Shown piece after piece: positions 14,043 to 22,315 of a stretch of DNA of 27,935 nt. The stretch's first letter is position 1, and the number at the start of each line of letters is the position of its first letter. A program made the translations under genes and the position numbers. The notes under the pieces were generated by a model, which worked only from the letters and a program-made list of their open reading frames with translations, was not told the DNA's origin and searched no databases. This DNA comes from DATHVI01 sp035461385 (lineage in GTDB: Bacteria > Actinomycetota > Thermoleophilia > Solirubrobacterales > 70-9). The stretch is from the NCBI GenBank assembly GCA_035461385.1, contig DATHVI010000135.1, positions 1 to 27,935 of the forward strand, read 5' to 3'.

Positions 14043-15458
14043 ATGAGCAAGGAGTTCGACGTGATCGTGATCGGGGCCGGCCCCGCCGGCGAGGTCCTCG
14101 CCGGCCGGATCGGCGAGCGCGGCGCCAAGAACGTCGCGATCGTCGAGCGTGAGCTGGTCGGGGGCGAGTGCTCCTACTTCGCGTGCATGCCGTCGAAGGC
14201 CCTGCTGCGCGCCAGCGAGGTCCTGCGCGAGGCGGCCCGCGTACCGGGCGCGGCCGAGGCCGTCACCGGTGAAGTGGATGTCGCCGCGGTGCTGAAGCGT
14301 CGCGACGCGATCGTCGGCGGACTGCGCGACGACCACCAGCTGCCCTGGTTGGAGCGGCGCAACGTCGAGCTGATTCGCGGACACGCCCGCCTCGAGGGCG
14401 AGCGCCGGGTGCGGGTCGGCGACGACCTGCTGCTCGCCCGCGAGGCCGTCGTGATCGCGGTCGGCACCAGCGCCCTGATGCCGCCGATCCCGGGCCTGGC
14501 CGAGGCCGGCGCCTGGTCCAACCGCGAGCTGGCGACCGCCGACGAGGTCCCTGAGCACCTGCTCGTCGTCGGCGGCGGCGTCGTCGGCGTCGAGATGGCA
14601 CAGGCGTGGTCGGCCCTCGGCTCGAGGGTGACGTTGATCGAAGCCGCCGACCAGCTGCTGCCCCGCGAGGAACCGTTCGCCGGCGAGGAGCTTCGGCAGG
14701 CCCTCGAGCGCGAGGGGATCGACATCCGGACCGGCACCCTGGCGACCGCGGCCAGCCGCGACGGCGGCGAGATCACGGTCAGCCTCGACGACGGCGAGAC
14801 CGTGACCGGCGACCGCCTGCTGGTCGCGATCGGCCGCGCGCCCCTGACCCGCGACCTCGGGCTCGAAACCGTCGGTCTCGAGTCGGGCCGCTACATCGAC
14901 GTCGACGACCAGATGCGCGTCCCCGGGCTGTCGTGGCTTTATGCGGTCGGTGACGTCAACGGGCGCTCGCTGCTCACCCACTCGGGCAAGTACCAGGCCC
15001 GCCTCGCCGCCGATCACATCGACGGAATCCCCGTCGCCGCCATCGCCGACGGACCTGCCGCGCCGCGGGTGATCTTCACCGACCCCCAGGTCGCCGCCGT
15101 CGGGCTGACTCTCGTCGGAGCACTGCGCGAGGGGATCGAGGCCGAGGCGATCGACCTCAGCACCTCCGCCACCGCCGGGGCGGCGTTCCACGGCCGCGGT
15201 GCCCGCGGTACGACCAGGTTCGTCGTCGACGCGGAGCGCGAAATCGTCGTCGGAGCAACGTTCGTCGGGCCCGAGGTGGCCGACCTGCTGCACGCGGCGA
15301 CAATCGCGATCGTCGGCGAGGTGCCGATCAGCGCTCTCGCCCACGCCGTGGCGCCGTTCCCGACCCGCAGCGAGCTCTGGCTCAAGTTCATCGAGGCCTA
15401 CGAGGCGCGGCGAGGCTCGGTGGCTCACCGGTCGCGGAAGCTCGCCGTCGCCGCCTGA
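14043..15458 (+). CDS. MerA/Lpd-like FAD pyridine-nucleotide-disulfide reductase
   Basis: The ATG at 14043 follows GGAGG. The 471-residue protein has FAD motif VIGAGPAGEVLAGR, the redox-active pair in GGECSYFACMPSKALLR (C43-x4-C48), NAD(P)-binding LLVVGGGVVGVEMAQAW, the second FAD motif WLYAVGDVNGRSLLTH, and a dimerisation domain. At the C terminus, lipoamide dehydrogenases have HxHPTxSE; here the segment reads HAVAPFPTRSELW, so the His next to the Pro-Thr is Phe. The GGECSY.ACMPSKALL subtype is common in actinobacteria as an uncharacterised mercuric-reductase-like group. Lack of the catalytic base suggests a substrate other than dihydrolipoamide. Site B puts it in the sigma regulon. Confidence 0.9.
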   Translation: MSKEFDVIVIGAGPAGEVLAGRIGERGAKNVAIVERELVGGECSYFACMPSKALLRASEVLREAARVPGAAEAVTGEVDVAAVLKRRDAIVGGLRDDHQLPWLERRNVELIRGHARLEGERRVRVGDDLLLAREAVVIAVGTSALMPPIPGLAEAGAWSNRELATADEVPEHLLVVGGGVVGVEMAQAWSALGSRVTLIEAADQLLPREEPFAGEELRQALEREGIDIRTGTLATAASRDGGEITVSLDDGETVTGDRLLVAIGRAPLTRDLGLETVGLESGRYIDVDDQMRVPGLSWLYAVGDVNGRSLLTHSGKYQARLAADHIDGIPVAAIADGPAAPRVIFTDPQVAAVGLTLVGALREGIEAEAIDLSTSATAGAAFHGRGARGTTRFVVDAEREIVVGATFVGPEVADLLHAATIAIVGEVPISALAHAVAPFPTRSELWLKFIEAYEARRGSVAHRSRKLAVAA

Positions 15459-15527
15459 GCCGAGCCGCGAGCGGCGGTCGACAACCTGCTTCTCGACTCC
15501 AGCGACGTCGGGTGCGTGTCAGCGGTG

Positions 15528-15546
15528 CGAGTCCCTCATCCGGCAT
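15528..15546 (+). other. tRNA 3'-end-like fragment, second copy
   Basis: CGAGTCCCTCATCCGGCAT matches 2779-2797 at 18 of 19 positions in the same orientation. The T-loop is degraded (TGCGAGT for TTCGAGT) and no tRNA body precedes it. It lies in the gap between the flavin reductase and the laminin-B gene, which otherwise shows nothing. Confidence 0.4.
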
Positions 15547-15574
15547 GGCGGGAGCTCTAAGCCGGTCGGGGCGG

Positions 15575-16444
15575 TCAGCCGACGGCGACGGTCTTCGATC
15601 GCGCCGCGAGGCAGTTGCCGCCGCCGGCGGCGAACGACCGCGCCGCGGAGGCGTAGTAGCGGCCGCGTCGCGGACTCGCGGCGCGGAACCCGTACTCGCC
15701 GCGCGCGTCGGTCCTGACCGTCTTCAGCTTCGCGTCGGGGCCGCCCCGCTTGCGGAAGATCGTCACCTTCTGCCGCTTCGCGCAGGGATTGAGCGGCCGC
15801 AGCTTGCCGAAGAAGCGCTTCGCCCGGCGCTTCAGCGTCAGCGATCGCTTGACGTCGCTGGCGAGGGTGATGTTGTCGAAGTAGATGCGGTCGTCGGTCT
15901 GAGCGAGCCCGGCTGCAATCCGAACTCTCCCGAGGCTGCCGAGGACCTCCTCGAACGCGGTCCTGTTGACCGGGGCGCTGCCCTCTCGATTCCATTGCGG
16001 ACTCGGTGCGAGGCGCACGACGCGCCGCTCCCAGTCGGGTATCGAGACGCTGCCGAAGGAGACCCAGAGGTCGCCGATCCCGGGGTTGCTCGAGTCGAGG
16101 ATCACCTCGAGCGGCTGTCCCACGATCCCCGGATCAAGCCGGATGTCGAAGCTGATCGTGCCGCCGTATGCGGTCGACCGGTTGCCGGCCCAGGACGAGG
16201 GCGAGTCGGCGCCAGCGGTCCCGCCCGTGCCGCGCGCGGACGTGATGTGGCCGCCCGGGTTTCCGCCGCCCGCTCGCCACTCGAACGGGTCGGCGATCTC
16301 GGCCGGCGTCCACCCCTGAGTGCTGGTGTCGAATGTGCTCCGCAGGCCGACCGTCGCGTCCGCCGACGACGCCGTGACGCCGACGCAGGCGACGAGCGCC
16401 AGTACCCCTCCGACCCCTCCGAACCACCGAACCCCGAGTGTCAT
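15575..16444 (-). CDS. Secreted laminin-B-domain protein
   Basis: The 289-residue protein starts with a signal peptide (hydrophobic GVGGVLALVACVGVTA, probable cleavage after SSADA). The laminin B (domain IV-like) module follows: FDTSTQGWTP, GGNPGGHITS, SWAGNRSTAYGGTISFDIRL, DWERRVVRLAP, and IYFDNITLA. The last 80 residues, basic with KVTIFRKRGG and DARGEYGFRA, look like a small Ig-like or carboxypeptidase-regulatory beta-sandwich. It is likely extracellular and adhesive or glycan-binding; the ligand is unknown. It is divergent from the PfkB kinase gene. Confidence 0.82.
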   Translation of the reverse strand: MTLGVRWFGGVGGVLALVACVGVTASSADATVGLRSTFDTSTQGWTPAEIADPFEWRAGGGNPGGHITSARGTGGTAGADSPSSWAGNRSTAYGGTISFDIRLDPGIVGQPLEVILDSSNPGIGDLWVSFGSVSIPDWERRVVRLAPSPQWNREGSAPVNRTAFEEVLGSLGRVRIAAGLAQTDDRIYFDNITLASDVKRSLTLKRRAKRFFGKLRPLNPCAKRQKVTIFRKRGGPDAKLKTVRTDARGEYGFRAASPRRGRYYASAARSFAAGGGNCLAARSKTVAVG

Positions 16445-16544
16445 TGCGCGATCATAGGCGGACGGATCGCGATACTCAACCGTCGGCTGATCCCGAGGAG
16501 CGCTGGGACCAGCGCTCGCGGCCGGCCGCTAAGTTGCCTCCGCG

Positions 16545-17501
16545 GTGTCCGATCCGCAGCGCAAGCCCCGCCTCGCCGTGCTCGCCCCGAGCCCCGTCTT
16601 GACGGTGACGATCGAGGCCGGAGACGAGCAGGGGCCGGAGATCCACTACCACGCCGGTGGTCAGGGCGTCTGGGTTGCGCGGATGGCGGGCGAGCTCGGC
16701 GCCGAGGTGGTGCTCTGCATCGCGCTCGCCGGCGAGGCCGGGCAGGTCCTCGGGAGCTTGCTCGACGGCGGGGGCGTCGAGGTGCGAAGCGTCGCGGGCC
16801 ACGGGCGAAGCGGGTCCTACGTCCACGATCGACGCAGCGGCGAGCGGGTCGAGATCGCGGCCGCCGAGGGGCCGCGGCTGTGGCGCCACGAAACCGACGA
16901 GCTCTACGGCGTCATGCTCGCGGCCGGCCTCGACGCGGGCGTCGCGCTGCTCACCGGCCCCCAGCCGCCCGAGGCGCTCGATAGCGAGGTCTATCGGCGC
17001 CTCGCCTCCGACCTGAGGGCGAACGGGACGATCGTGCTGGTGGACCTGACCGGCCCGGCGCTCTCCGGTGCGCTCGAGGGCGGGGTCGACCTGCTGAAGA
17101 TCAGCGACGAGGAACTCATCGCCGAGGGGCTGTCGCCGACCCCGGGCCGCGACCACCTGCTCGCCGCGATCGCCGAGCTCGGGCGGCGGGGCGCCCGCGC
17201 GATCGTCGTCTCGCGGGCCGATCGCCCGGCGCTGGCGCTGGTCGAGGGGCGGTTGCTCGAGCTCGCCGGGCCGCGCCTCGAGCCCAGCGACCCGATCGGA
17301 ACGGGAGACTCGATGTTCGCCGCGATCGGCGTCGGGCTGGCGCGTGGCCGATCGCTGATCGACGCCCTGCGCCTCGGCGTCGCCGCGGGCGCGCTGAACG
17401 CGACCCGGCGCGGCCTCGGCACCGGCCATCAGGACGAGATCGAGCGCCTGCTGGCTCACGTCGAGGCGAGCGAGCTCGAGGCAGGCGGGGGCGAGCCCTG
17501 A
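16545..17501 (+). CDS. PfkB-family carbohydrate kinase (1-phosphofructokinase-like)
   Basis: The GTG at 16545 starts a 318-residue protein. Ribokinase/PfkB features are HAGGQGVWVARMAGELGAEV near the N terminus, LLKISDEELIAEGLSP in the middle, and the catalytic anion-hole block PSDPIGTGDSMFAAIGVGL at about 249-267 with the invariant Asp. Members phosphorylate sugars or sugar phosphates with ATP; the N-terminal pattern is close to 1-phosphofructokinase/tagatose-6-phosphate kinases. No PTS or sugar transporter lies nearby, so the substrate remains open. Confidence 0.88.
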   Translation: MSDPQRKPRLAVLAPSPVLTVTIEAGDEQGPEIHYHAGGQGVWVARMAGELGAEVVLCIALAGEAGQVLGSLLDGGGVEVRSVAGHGRSGSYVHDRRSGERVEIAAAEGPRLWRHETDELYGVMLAAGLDAGVALLTGPQPPEALDSEVYRRLASDLRANGTIVLVDLTGPALSGALEGGVDLLKISDEELIAEGLSPTPGRDHLLAAIAELGRRGARAIVVSRADRPALALVEGRLLELAGPRLEPSDPIGTGDSMFAAIGVGLARGRSLIDALRLGVAAGALNATRRGLGTGHQDEIERLLAHVEASELEAGGGEP

Positions 17502-17512
17502 CCGCCGCCGCC

Positions 17513-17540
17513 GCCGCCTCGGTCTCGCCGCCGAGGCGGC
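17513..17540 (+). terminator. Strong hairpin after the PfkB gene
   Basis: GCCGCCTCGG (17513-17522) and CCGAGGCGGC (17531-17540) form a perfect 10-bp stem with an 8-nt loop, 12 nt after the stop codon. No T tract follows, as is common for terminators of GC-rich actinobacteria. The rest of the gap to 17735 shows nothing else. Confidence 0.5.
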
Positions 17541-17735
17541 CCTCGTCGCGAACCCGGTCGAGGAACGAGTCGACGTCGGATGCCGGCGCCGACGCGATCG
17601 GCGGCCCTCCGACCAGCGCGCATGACTGCGCCTTCGCCGGGTACATAGATTCTGGGTCCCGGTGAGGGCCAAGGAGTTCCGGCGCCTTCGGACGGACCAG
17701 GCCGGGCCCGGGAGCTCGAACGAGAGGAGATCGAC

Positions 17736-18104
17736 ATGGACGCAATCTGGGTGATCGTGATCGTCGTCGCGGTGGTGGTCGTGATCGCCGCGGTCGGGTA
17801 CTTCCTCTGGCGGCGGAACAAGCGCCGGGCCGAGCTTCGGCCGAAGCTCCGCCAGCAGGAGGAGGCACACAGGCAGGAGGCCGACGCGAAGATCGAGCGG
17901 GCTCGCGAACTCCGCCCGGAGGCCGACGCGAAGCGCGAGCGGGCCGAGGCTCACGAGCGCCAGGCCGAAGAGCACGCAAGGGCCGCGCGCGAGACCCGCG
18001 AGGAGAGCGAGCAGATCGACAAGCGCGCTCGCACGGCCGTCGATGCGGCAAAGCGGCACGAGGAGGAAGCGGAAGAGCGGCGGCGGCGACGCGAGAAGCT
18101 CTAG
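17736..18104 (+). CDS. Single-pass membrane protein with charged coiled coil
   Basis: The ATG at 17736 follows GAGAGGAG. The 122-residue product has an N-terminal transmembrane helix (IVIVVAVVVVIAAVGYFLW), an RRNKRR stop-transfer, and then nearly 90 residues of Glu/Lys/Arg/Ala-rich helix with two similar repeats (EADAKIERARELRP, EADAKRERAEAHER). It should anchor in the membrane with a cytoplasmic coiled coil. Similar small proteins are widespread in actinobacteria with no defined role. Confidence 0.78.
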   Translation: MDAIWVIVIVVAVVVVIAAVGYFLWRRNKRRAELRPKLRQQEEAHRQEADAKIERARELRPEADAKRERAEAHERQAEEHARAARETREESEQIDKRARTAVDAAKRHEEEAEERRRRREKL

Positions 18105-18116
18105 CCGCACCGACCC

Positions 18117-18144
18117 GGCGCTCAGCGTGACCGCGCTGGGCGCC
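18117..18144 (+). terminator. Hairpin after the coiled-coil gene
   Basis: GGCGCTCAGCG (18117-18127) pairs with CGCTGGGCGCC (18134-18144) at 10 of 11 positions with a 6-nt loop, 12 nt after the stop. No T tract is present. Confidence 0.45.
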
Positions 18145-18262
18145 GAGCGCCGATCGTCTCCCGCTGACCGCCGCCTTCCGCCACCGGCTCGAGGCGGGGC
18201 TCGCGCGCGCTCGATCCCCCGTACCTTGTGCGGATAATTCGCGCCGCGGCCCGGGGGGCGAG

Positions 18263-18767
18263 ATGACGAGCTCGGGGCAGCGCCCGTTCCTGCTCTGCTA
18301 CGACGGATCGGCCGACGCTGCGAACGCGATCCGCGAGGTTGGCGCGATGGCCGGCGGCGGGCGCGCCCGGCTGGTCCACGTCTGGGTCCCGCCCTCGGCG
18401 CTGATGTTCCAAGGCCGGGAGGTCGGCGAGGGCCACCCGCTCGCCCCCGCGGCAAAGGAGTTCGACGCGGCCGCCCGCGAGGCGGCCGAGCGAGTCACCG
18501 CCGAAGGGGTCGAGGTCGCCGAGGCGGCGAACTTCGACGCCGACCCGCTCACGGTCGCGAGCCGCCAGCGCGTCTGGCGCACGATCGTCGACCTCGCCGA
18601 CGCGCATCGGGCTCGAGCGGTGGTGATGGGCTCGCTCGGGACCTCGAAGCTGCCCTCGGTGCTCGTCGGCAGCGTCTCCGGCGGGGTCCTGAACCACTGC
18701 CGGGCGGCCGGTGATCGTGGTCCCGCACGAGGACCGGGCGCCCGGATCGGAGCAGTCGCCTAGGTGA
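18263..18767 (+). pseudogene. Universal stress protein (UspA-like), C-terminal one-base frameshift
   Basis: From ATG 18263 the USP fold is clear: FLLCYDGSADAANAIREVGA, LVHVWVPPSAL, ARAVVMGSLGTSKLPSVLVG and SVSGGVLNHCR. USP proteins end with a PVIVVP strand; here the run GGG at 18702-18704 carries one extra base and the natural frame is lost. Removing it gives RRPVIVVPHEDRAPG and a TGA at 18765-18767 (167 residues). The nucleotide-binding Gly/Ser pattern GSxGxSK...GSVS is retained, so the protein would be an ATP-binding USP if the frame is intact in the organism. Its 3' end overlaps the convergent membrane-protein gene. Confidence 0.72.
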
Positions 18768-19833
18768 GCTCGTCCCGCCGGTCGCGCGCGCCGGTCGAGC
18801 CGTGCGGCGTCGAGCGGCCGGGCTCGCGCAGCAGCTCGAGGTAGGCGACGGCGCCGGGGATGATCGGCAGCCAGAAGGCGAAGGCCCGGTAGCCGAGCAC
18901 GCCGACGATCGCCTGCCCGCCGTCGACCCCGAACGCGATCAGCGCCCCGATCATCCCACCCTCGACGGCCCCGATCCCTCCGGGCACCGGCAGCGTGTTC
19001 GCGACCAGGCCGATGAAGTACGCCATCACCACGACGGCGGCGGGCGGAGCGCCTCCGAACGCGGCGAGGCACGCCCAGAGGACGGCGATGTCGAAGGCGA
19101 ACCACCCGACGCCGCCGAGCAGCCCCGGCCGCGGCGAGCGCAGCAGCGAGATCGTCGCCCCCACCCCGGACGAGACCGTCGCCGGGGCCGCGGCGAGCGC
19201 CCGTCTCGACCGCGACGCCGCCGGCGAGTGGTCGAGGACCTCCTCGAGATCCTTCGAGACGGCGGCGATCACGAGGACGGCGACGATCACCACGGCCCCG
19301 AACGCCGCCGGCGCCAGGGTCAGCGCCGCCGGCGCCGGGCCTGCGAGCAGGCCGCTCCAGAGGCCAAGCCCCCCGATCAGCATCCCGGCCATGAAGACCC
19401 CGTAGAGGAGGATGAAGAAAGCCGCCAGCCGCGCCGCGACATCGCGTCCCGGCAGCCCGACCCGGCGCAGCGCCCAGGCGGTGACCGCGATCCCGCCGGC
19501 GCCCGCGAGGGCGAGCACGCGCGAGGCGACCACCCCGGCCATCGTGATCCGGTAGCTCACACGCCAGCCGATCGTCATCGGCCCGGTGAGGAACACGGCG
19601 TGAAAGAGCGCCACGTAGGAGAGGTACGAGAGGATCTCGAAGACGAGCGCCGCCAAAAGCCAGATCGAGTCGCCGGCCGAGAGCCGCCGCCACGTGTCCT
19701 CGAGCCCGGCGATCGCGGGGACGAGGACGTAGAGCGCCGCGATCGCGACCGCGGCGACGAGCCCGGCGAGGATCAGCTGCCGCCGCCCGATCGGGGCGGG
19801 GCCGCGAGGTATCCGCTCTGAGTCGGGGGTCAC
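18760..19833 (-). CDS. LPG-synthase-type (UPF0104) multi-pass membrane protein
   Basis: A GTG at 19833 begins a 357-residue polytopic protein of about eight hydrophobic segments. The segments VASRVLALAGAGGIAVTAWA, RDVAARLAAFFILLYGV, and late VANTLPVPGGIGAVEGGMIG are characteristic of the lysylphosphatidylglycerol-synthase transmembrane domain family, which includes AglD-like and lipid-flippase-like proteins. There is no C-terminal aminoacyl-transferase domain, so lysyl transfer is unlikely; lipid-linked transport is the usual suggestion. It is divergent from the serine-hydrolase gene. Confidence 0.87.
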   Translation of the reverse strand: MTPDSERIPRGPAPIGRRQLILAGLVAAVAIAALYVLVPAIAGLEDTWRRLSAGDSIWLLAALVFEILSYLSYVALFHAVFLTGPMTIGWRVSYRITMAGVVASRVLALAGAGGIAVTAWALRRVGLPGRDVAARLAAFFILLYGVFMAGMLIGGLGLWSGLLAGPAPAALTLAPAAFGAVVIVAVLVIAAVSKDLEEVLDHSPAASRSRRALAAAPATVSSGVGATISLLRSPRPGLLGGVGWFAFDIAVLWACLAAFGGAPPAAVVVMAYFIGLVANTLPVPGGIGAVEGGMIGALIAFGVDGGQAIVGVLGYRAFAFWLPIIPGAVAYLELLREPGRSTPHGSTGARDRRDELT

Positions 19834-19926
19834 CGCGGTCGCCCATCATCGTCGATCGCTACGTTCACGGCTGGCGTCCCGGTGGCGCGCAACCCTCACG
19901 GACGCCGATCGAAGGAGCGTGAGGCC

Positions 19927-21447
19927 GTGAACGGTGCAGAGGGCGAGATCAGACGCAGAGTCGACGAGGTCCTCAACCGCTGGCCGACCGCCGGGCTGGC
20001 CGTGGGGACCGTCCGCGACGGATCGCTCTCGTGGTTCCACGGCCACGGAGTCGCCGACCTCGAGGCGAGCACGCCGATCACCGAGGACACGGTGTTCCGG
20101 ATCGCGTCGATCACGAAGACGTTCACCGCGATCGCGATCATGCAGCTCTCAGAGCAGGGGCTGGTCGACCTCGACGCCCCCGCCGGGGACTACCTGCGCG
20201 CCTACCGCCTGGTCCCCGGGAAGCCGGGTCTGCGGCAGCCGACGCTGCGCGAGCTCCTGACTCACACCGCCGGCGTCCGCGCGGTGCGAGGGCCGTCCGA
20301 CCTGCTCCGGCCGGCGCTCGGCTGGGGCGCGCCGGTGGGGCAGGCGCCGGCGCTCGCCGACTACTACCGCCGAGGCCTGCGGTTCGACGTCGAGCCGGGC
20401 ACCAAGTGGGCCTACTCGAATCACGGCTTCGCGACGCTCGGACAGGTCGTCGAGGACGTCAGCGGGCTCGCGTTCGACCGCTACCTCCGCGAGCGCATCT
20501 TCGAACCGCTCGGCATGGCGAGCTCCGACCTCGTCCGATCGGAGCGGCTGCGCCCGCGCCTCGCGACCGGGTACGAGCTGCGCTCCGGAGGCCTCAAGCC
20601 GGCCGCCGACCGCGAAATCGTGACCGCCGGGGCGAGCGGCGTCTACTCGACGATCAGCGACATGGCTCGCTACGTCTCGGCGCTGCTCGCCGGCGGCGCC
20701 AATCAGCACGGCTCGGTGCTGAAGCCCGAGACGCTGGCGACGATGCTCGAGCCCCACCACCAACCGGATCCCCGGCTGCCGGGCATCGGGCTGGGGTTCT
20801 TCCGTGACCAGCTCGGCGACCATCGGACGGTCGGCCACGACGGGATCTGGCACGGCTTTCGCACCGACATGGTGCTTGCCCCGGACGCGGGCGTCGGCGT
20901 CTTGGCGTTCGCCAACAGCGGCTGGTTCGACCCGCGCGGTGCTCCGACGCCGGTCGCCGACGCGCTGCTGCGGCACCTGCTCGACGTCCCCGACGACGCC
21001 ATCCGGGGCGACGTCCCGGAGCGTCCCGAGGTCTGGAGCGAGCTCTGCGGCTTCTACTCGTTCGGCCCCGGTGCTCTCTGCGACCCCCAGCCGAGGATGT
21101 TCCTCGGCCCCGGCGTCGAGGTCGCCGTCCGCCGGGCGCGGCTGATGATTCGCGGGCAGATGCCGATCCCCGCGATACGCCGTGGCCTACGCCTCCACCC
21201 CGATCCCGACGACCCCTACGTGTTCCAGATCGACCTGTCCGCGCTCGGGGCGGGCATCGCGTCGGTCGTGTTCAGCCGCGCCCCGGACGGCGAGGTGGCT
21301 GCCCTGCACACGAGCCTCAGCCCGACGTCGCTGAGGAAGCGGCCGCGCGTCAGGAACCCGAGACGTTGGGCGATCGGCGCGCTCGCGGCCGGCGCCGCGG
21401 CGATCGCGGCTCGCCGGCGGGTCGCCAAGGCGGCCGACGGGCTTTGA
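19927..21447 (+). CDS. Beta-lactamase-related (class C-like) serine hydrolase
   Basis: GTG 19927 is preferred over the upstream GTG at 19882 because AAGGAG (19912-19917) lies at proper spacing before it. The 506-residue protein has the serine motif SITK (S61-K64 in FRIASITKTFTAIAIMQL), the Tyr motif AYSNHGFATLG, and HDGIWHGF as the third motif. A C-terminal lipocalin-like domain and a short hydrophobic basic tail follow. Family members include D,D-peptidases, esterases and beta-lactamases; no signal peptide is evident. The substrate cannot be assigned. Confidence 0.88.
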   Translation: MNGAEGEIRRRVDEVLNRWPTAGLAVGTVRDGSLSWFHGHGVADLEASTPITEDTVFRIASITKTFTAIAIMQLSEQGLVDLDAPAGDYLRAYRLVPGKPGLRQPTLRELLTHTAGVRAVRGPSDLLRPALGWGAPVGQAPALADYYRRGLRFDVEPGTKWAYSNHGFATLGQVVEDVSGLAFDRYLRERIFEPLGMASSDLVRSERLRPRLATGYELRSGGLKPAADREIVTAGASGVYSTISDMARYVSALLAGGANQHGSVLKPETLATMLEPHHQPDPRLPGIGLGFFRDQLGDHRTVGHDGIWHGFRTDMVLAPDAGVGVLAFANSGWFDPRGAPTPVADALLRHLLDVPDDAIRGDVPERPEVWSELCGFYSFGPGALCDPQPRMFLGPGVEVAVRRARLMIRGQMPIPAIRRGLRLHPDPDDPYVFQIDLSALGAGIASVVFSRAPDGEVAALHTSLSPTSLRKRPRVRNPRRWAIGALAAGAAAIAARRRVAKAADGL

Positions 21448-21515
21448 ACGTGACAGCCCGGCAGTGCCCGGGGCGTTCGCACCCGATCACCGGCAGACCG
21501 CGGCAACCGGTTAGG

Positions 21516-22139
21516 TCAGCGCTTGACCAGCTTCACCGCGTCGACCCCGGCGGCGAAGTTGCCCCGGTTGTCGACCTCGGCGATCCGCAGCCTCACCTTT
21601 CGCCCGTTGAAGCGGGAGATGTTCTTTTTCACCAGCTTCGGCCGCATCACCCGCCGGTCGCCGACCTTGGTCCGGAAGATGTTCGTCAGGATCTTGCCCG
21701 GCTTCATCGTCCGCAGCTTCGCCTTCGGCTTGATCAGGTCGATCCGGTACTGCTGGTTGGCCGCCCCGGTGTGCGAGAGGCTCGCAGGCGTGTAGAACCG
21801 CTCGGCGTTGTTCCGGTAGTAGACCTTCATCTTCAGCACGTGTTTCACGCCCTTCTTCAACCGCAGCGTGCGGTGGAGGACGTTGGAGCTGGGGCCGCTC
21901 TGGAACGCCTGGGCGGCGTAGGTCCCCTGCGGCGGGGGTGGAAGCATCTCGCCCGGGCCCGAGTACACCCGCCAGAAGCCGTTACCGAGGCTGCTCCGCT
22001 TCCAGTCCTTGGTGTTGCCGGTCTCGAAGCCACCGTTGCTCAGCGCCAGGGCCGGCGAGGCCGTCACCGCCAGCGCGCATGCCGCGACAAGGCCGGCAAT
22101 CAGGCCGAGCCCCGTCTTCCTTCGTCCCGTGATCTTCAT
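21516..22139 (-). CDS. Secreted carbohydrate-binding-like protein
   Basis: The ATG at 22139 gives 207 residues with a signal peptide (TGLGLIAGLVAACALAVTAS, cleavage near ALA). The mature start SNGGFETGNTKDWKRS is typical of discoidin/CBM-like jelly-roll domains (NGGFE..T..W). The basic body includes TLRLKKGVKHVLKMKVYYRN and ends AAGVDAVKLVKR. It is high in Lys/Arg, so electrostatic binding to cell wall or nucleic acid is possible. No catalytic motif is seen. Confidence 0.78.
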   Translation of the reverse strand: MKITGRRKTGLGLIAGLVAACALAVTASPALALSNGGFETGNTKDWKRSSLGNGFWRVYSGPGEMLPPPPQGTYAAQAFQSGPSSNVLHRTLRLKKGVKHVLKMKVYYRNNAERFYTPASLSHTGAANQQYRIDLIKPKAKLRTMKPGKILTNIFRTKVGDRRVMRPKLVKKNISRFNGRKVRLRIAEVDNRGNFAAGVDAVKLVKR

Positions 22140-22315
22140 CGTCGCCCCCGCTCGTCGGCTTTCCATTCGCCCCTCAGTCTGGAGGCGCGACGCGTCAGTT
22201 CATCAGTAGCGAGCCGCAGGGTCGACGGCGGCTCTACGGAGGCGTTCTGCGGCGCGGTACGGACCGCGGCGCCCCGGCGCGGAGGCCGGCACCACGCGGC
22301 GGGTACTGTGATCGC

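Noticed and set aside
16476..18455. Long minus-strand open frame over PfkB and coiled-coil genes
   Set aside because: Composition is typical of a GC-rich shadow and it contradicts clear plus-strand genes with ribosome sites and hairpins.
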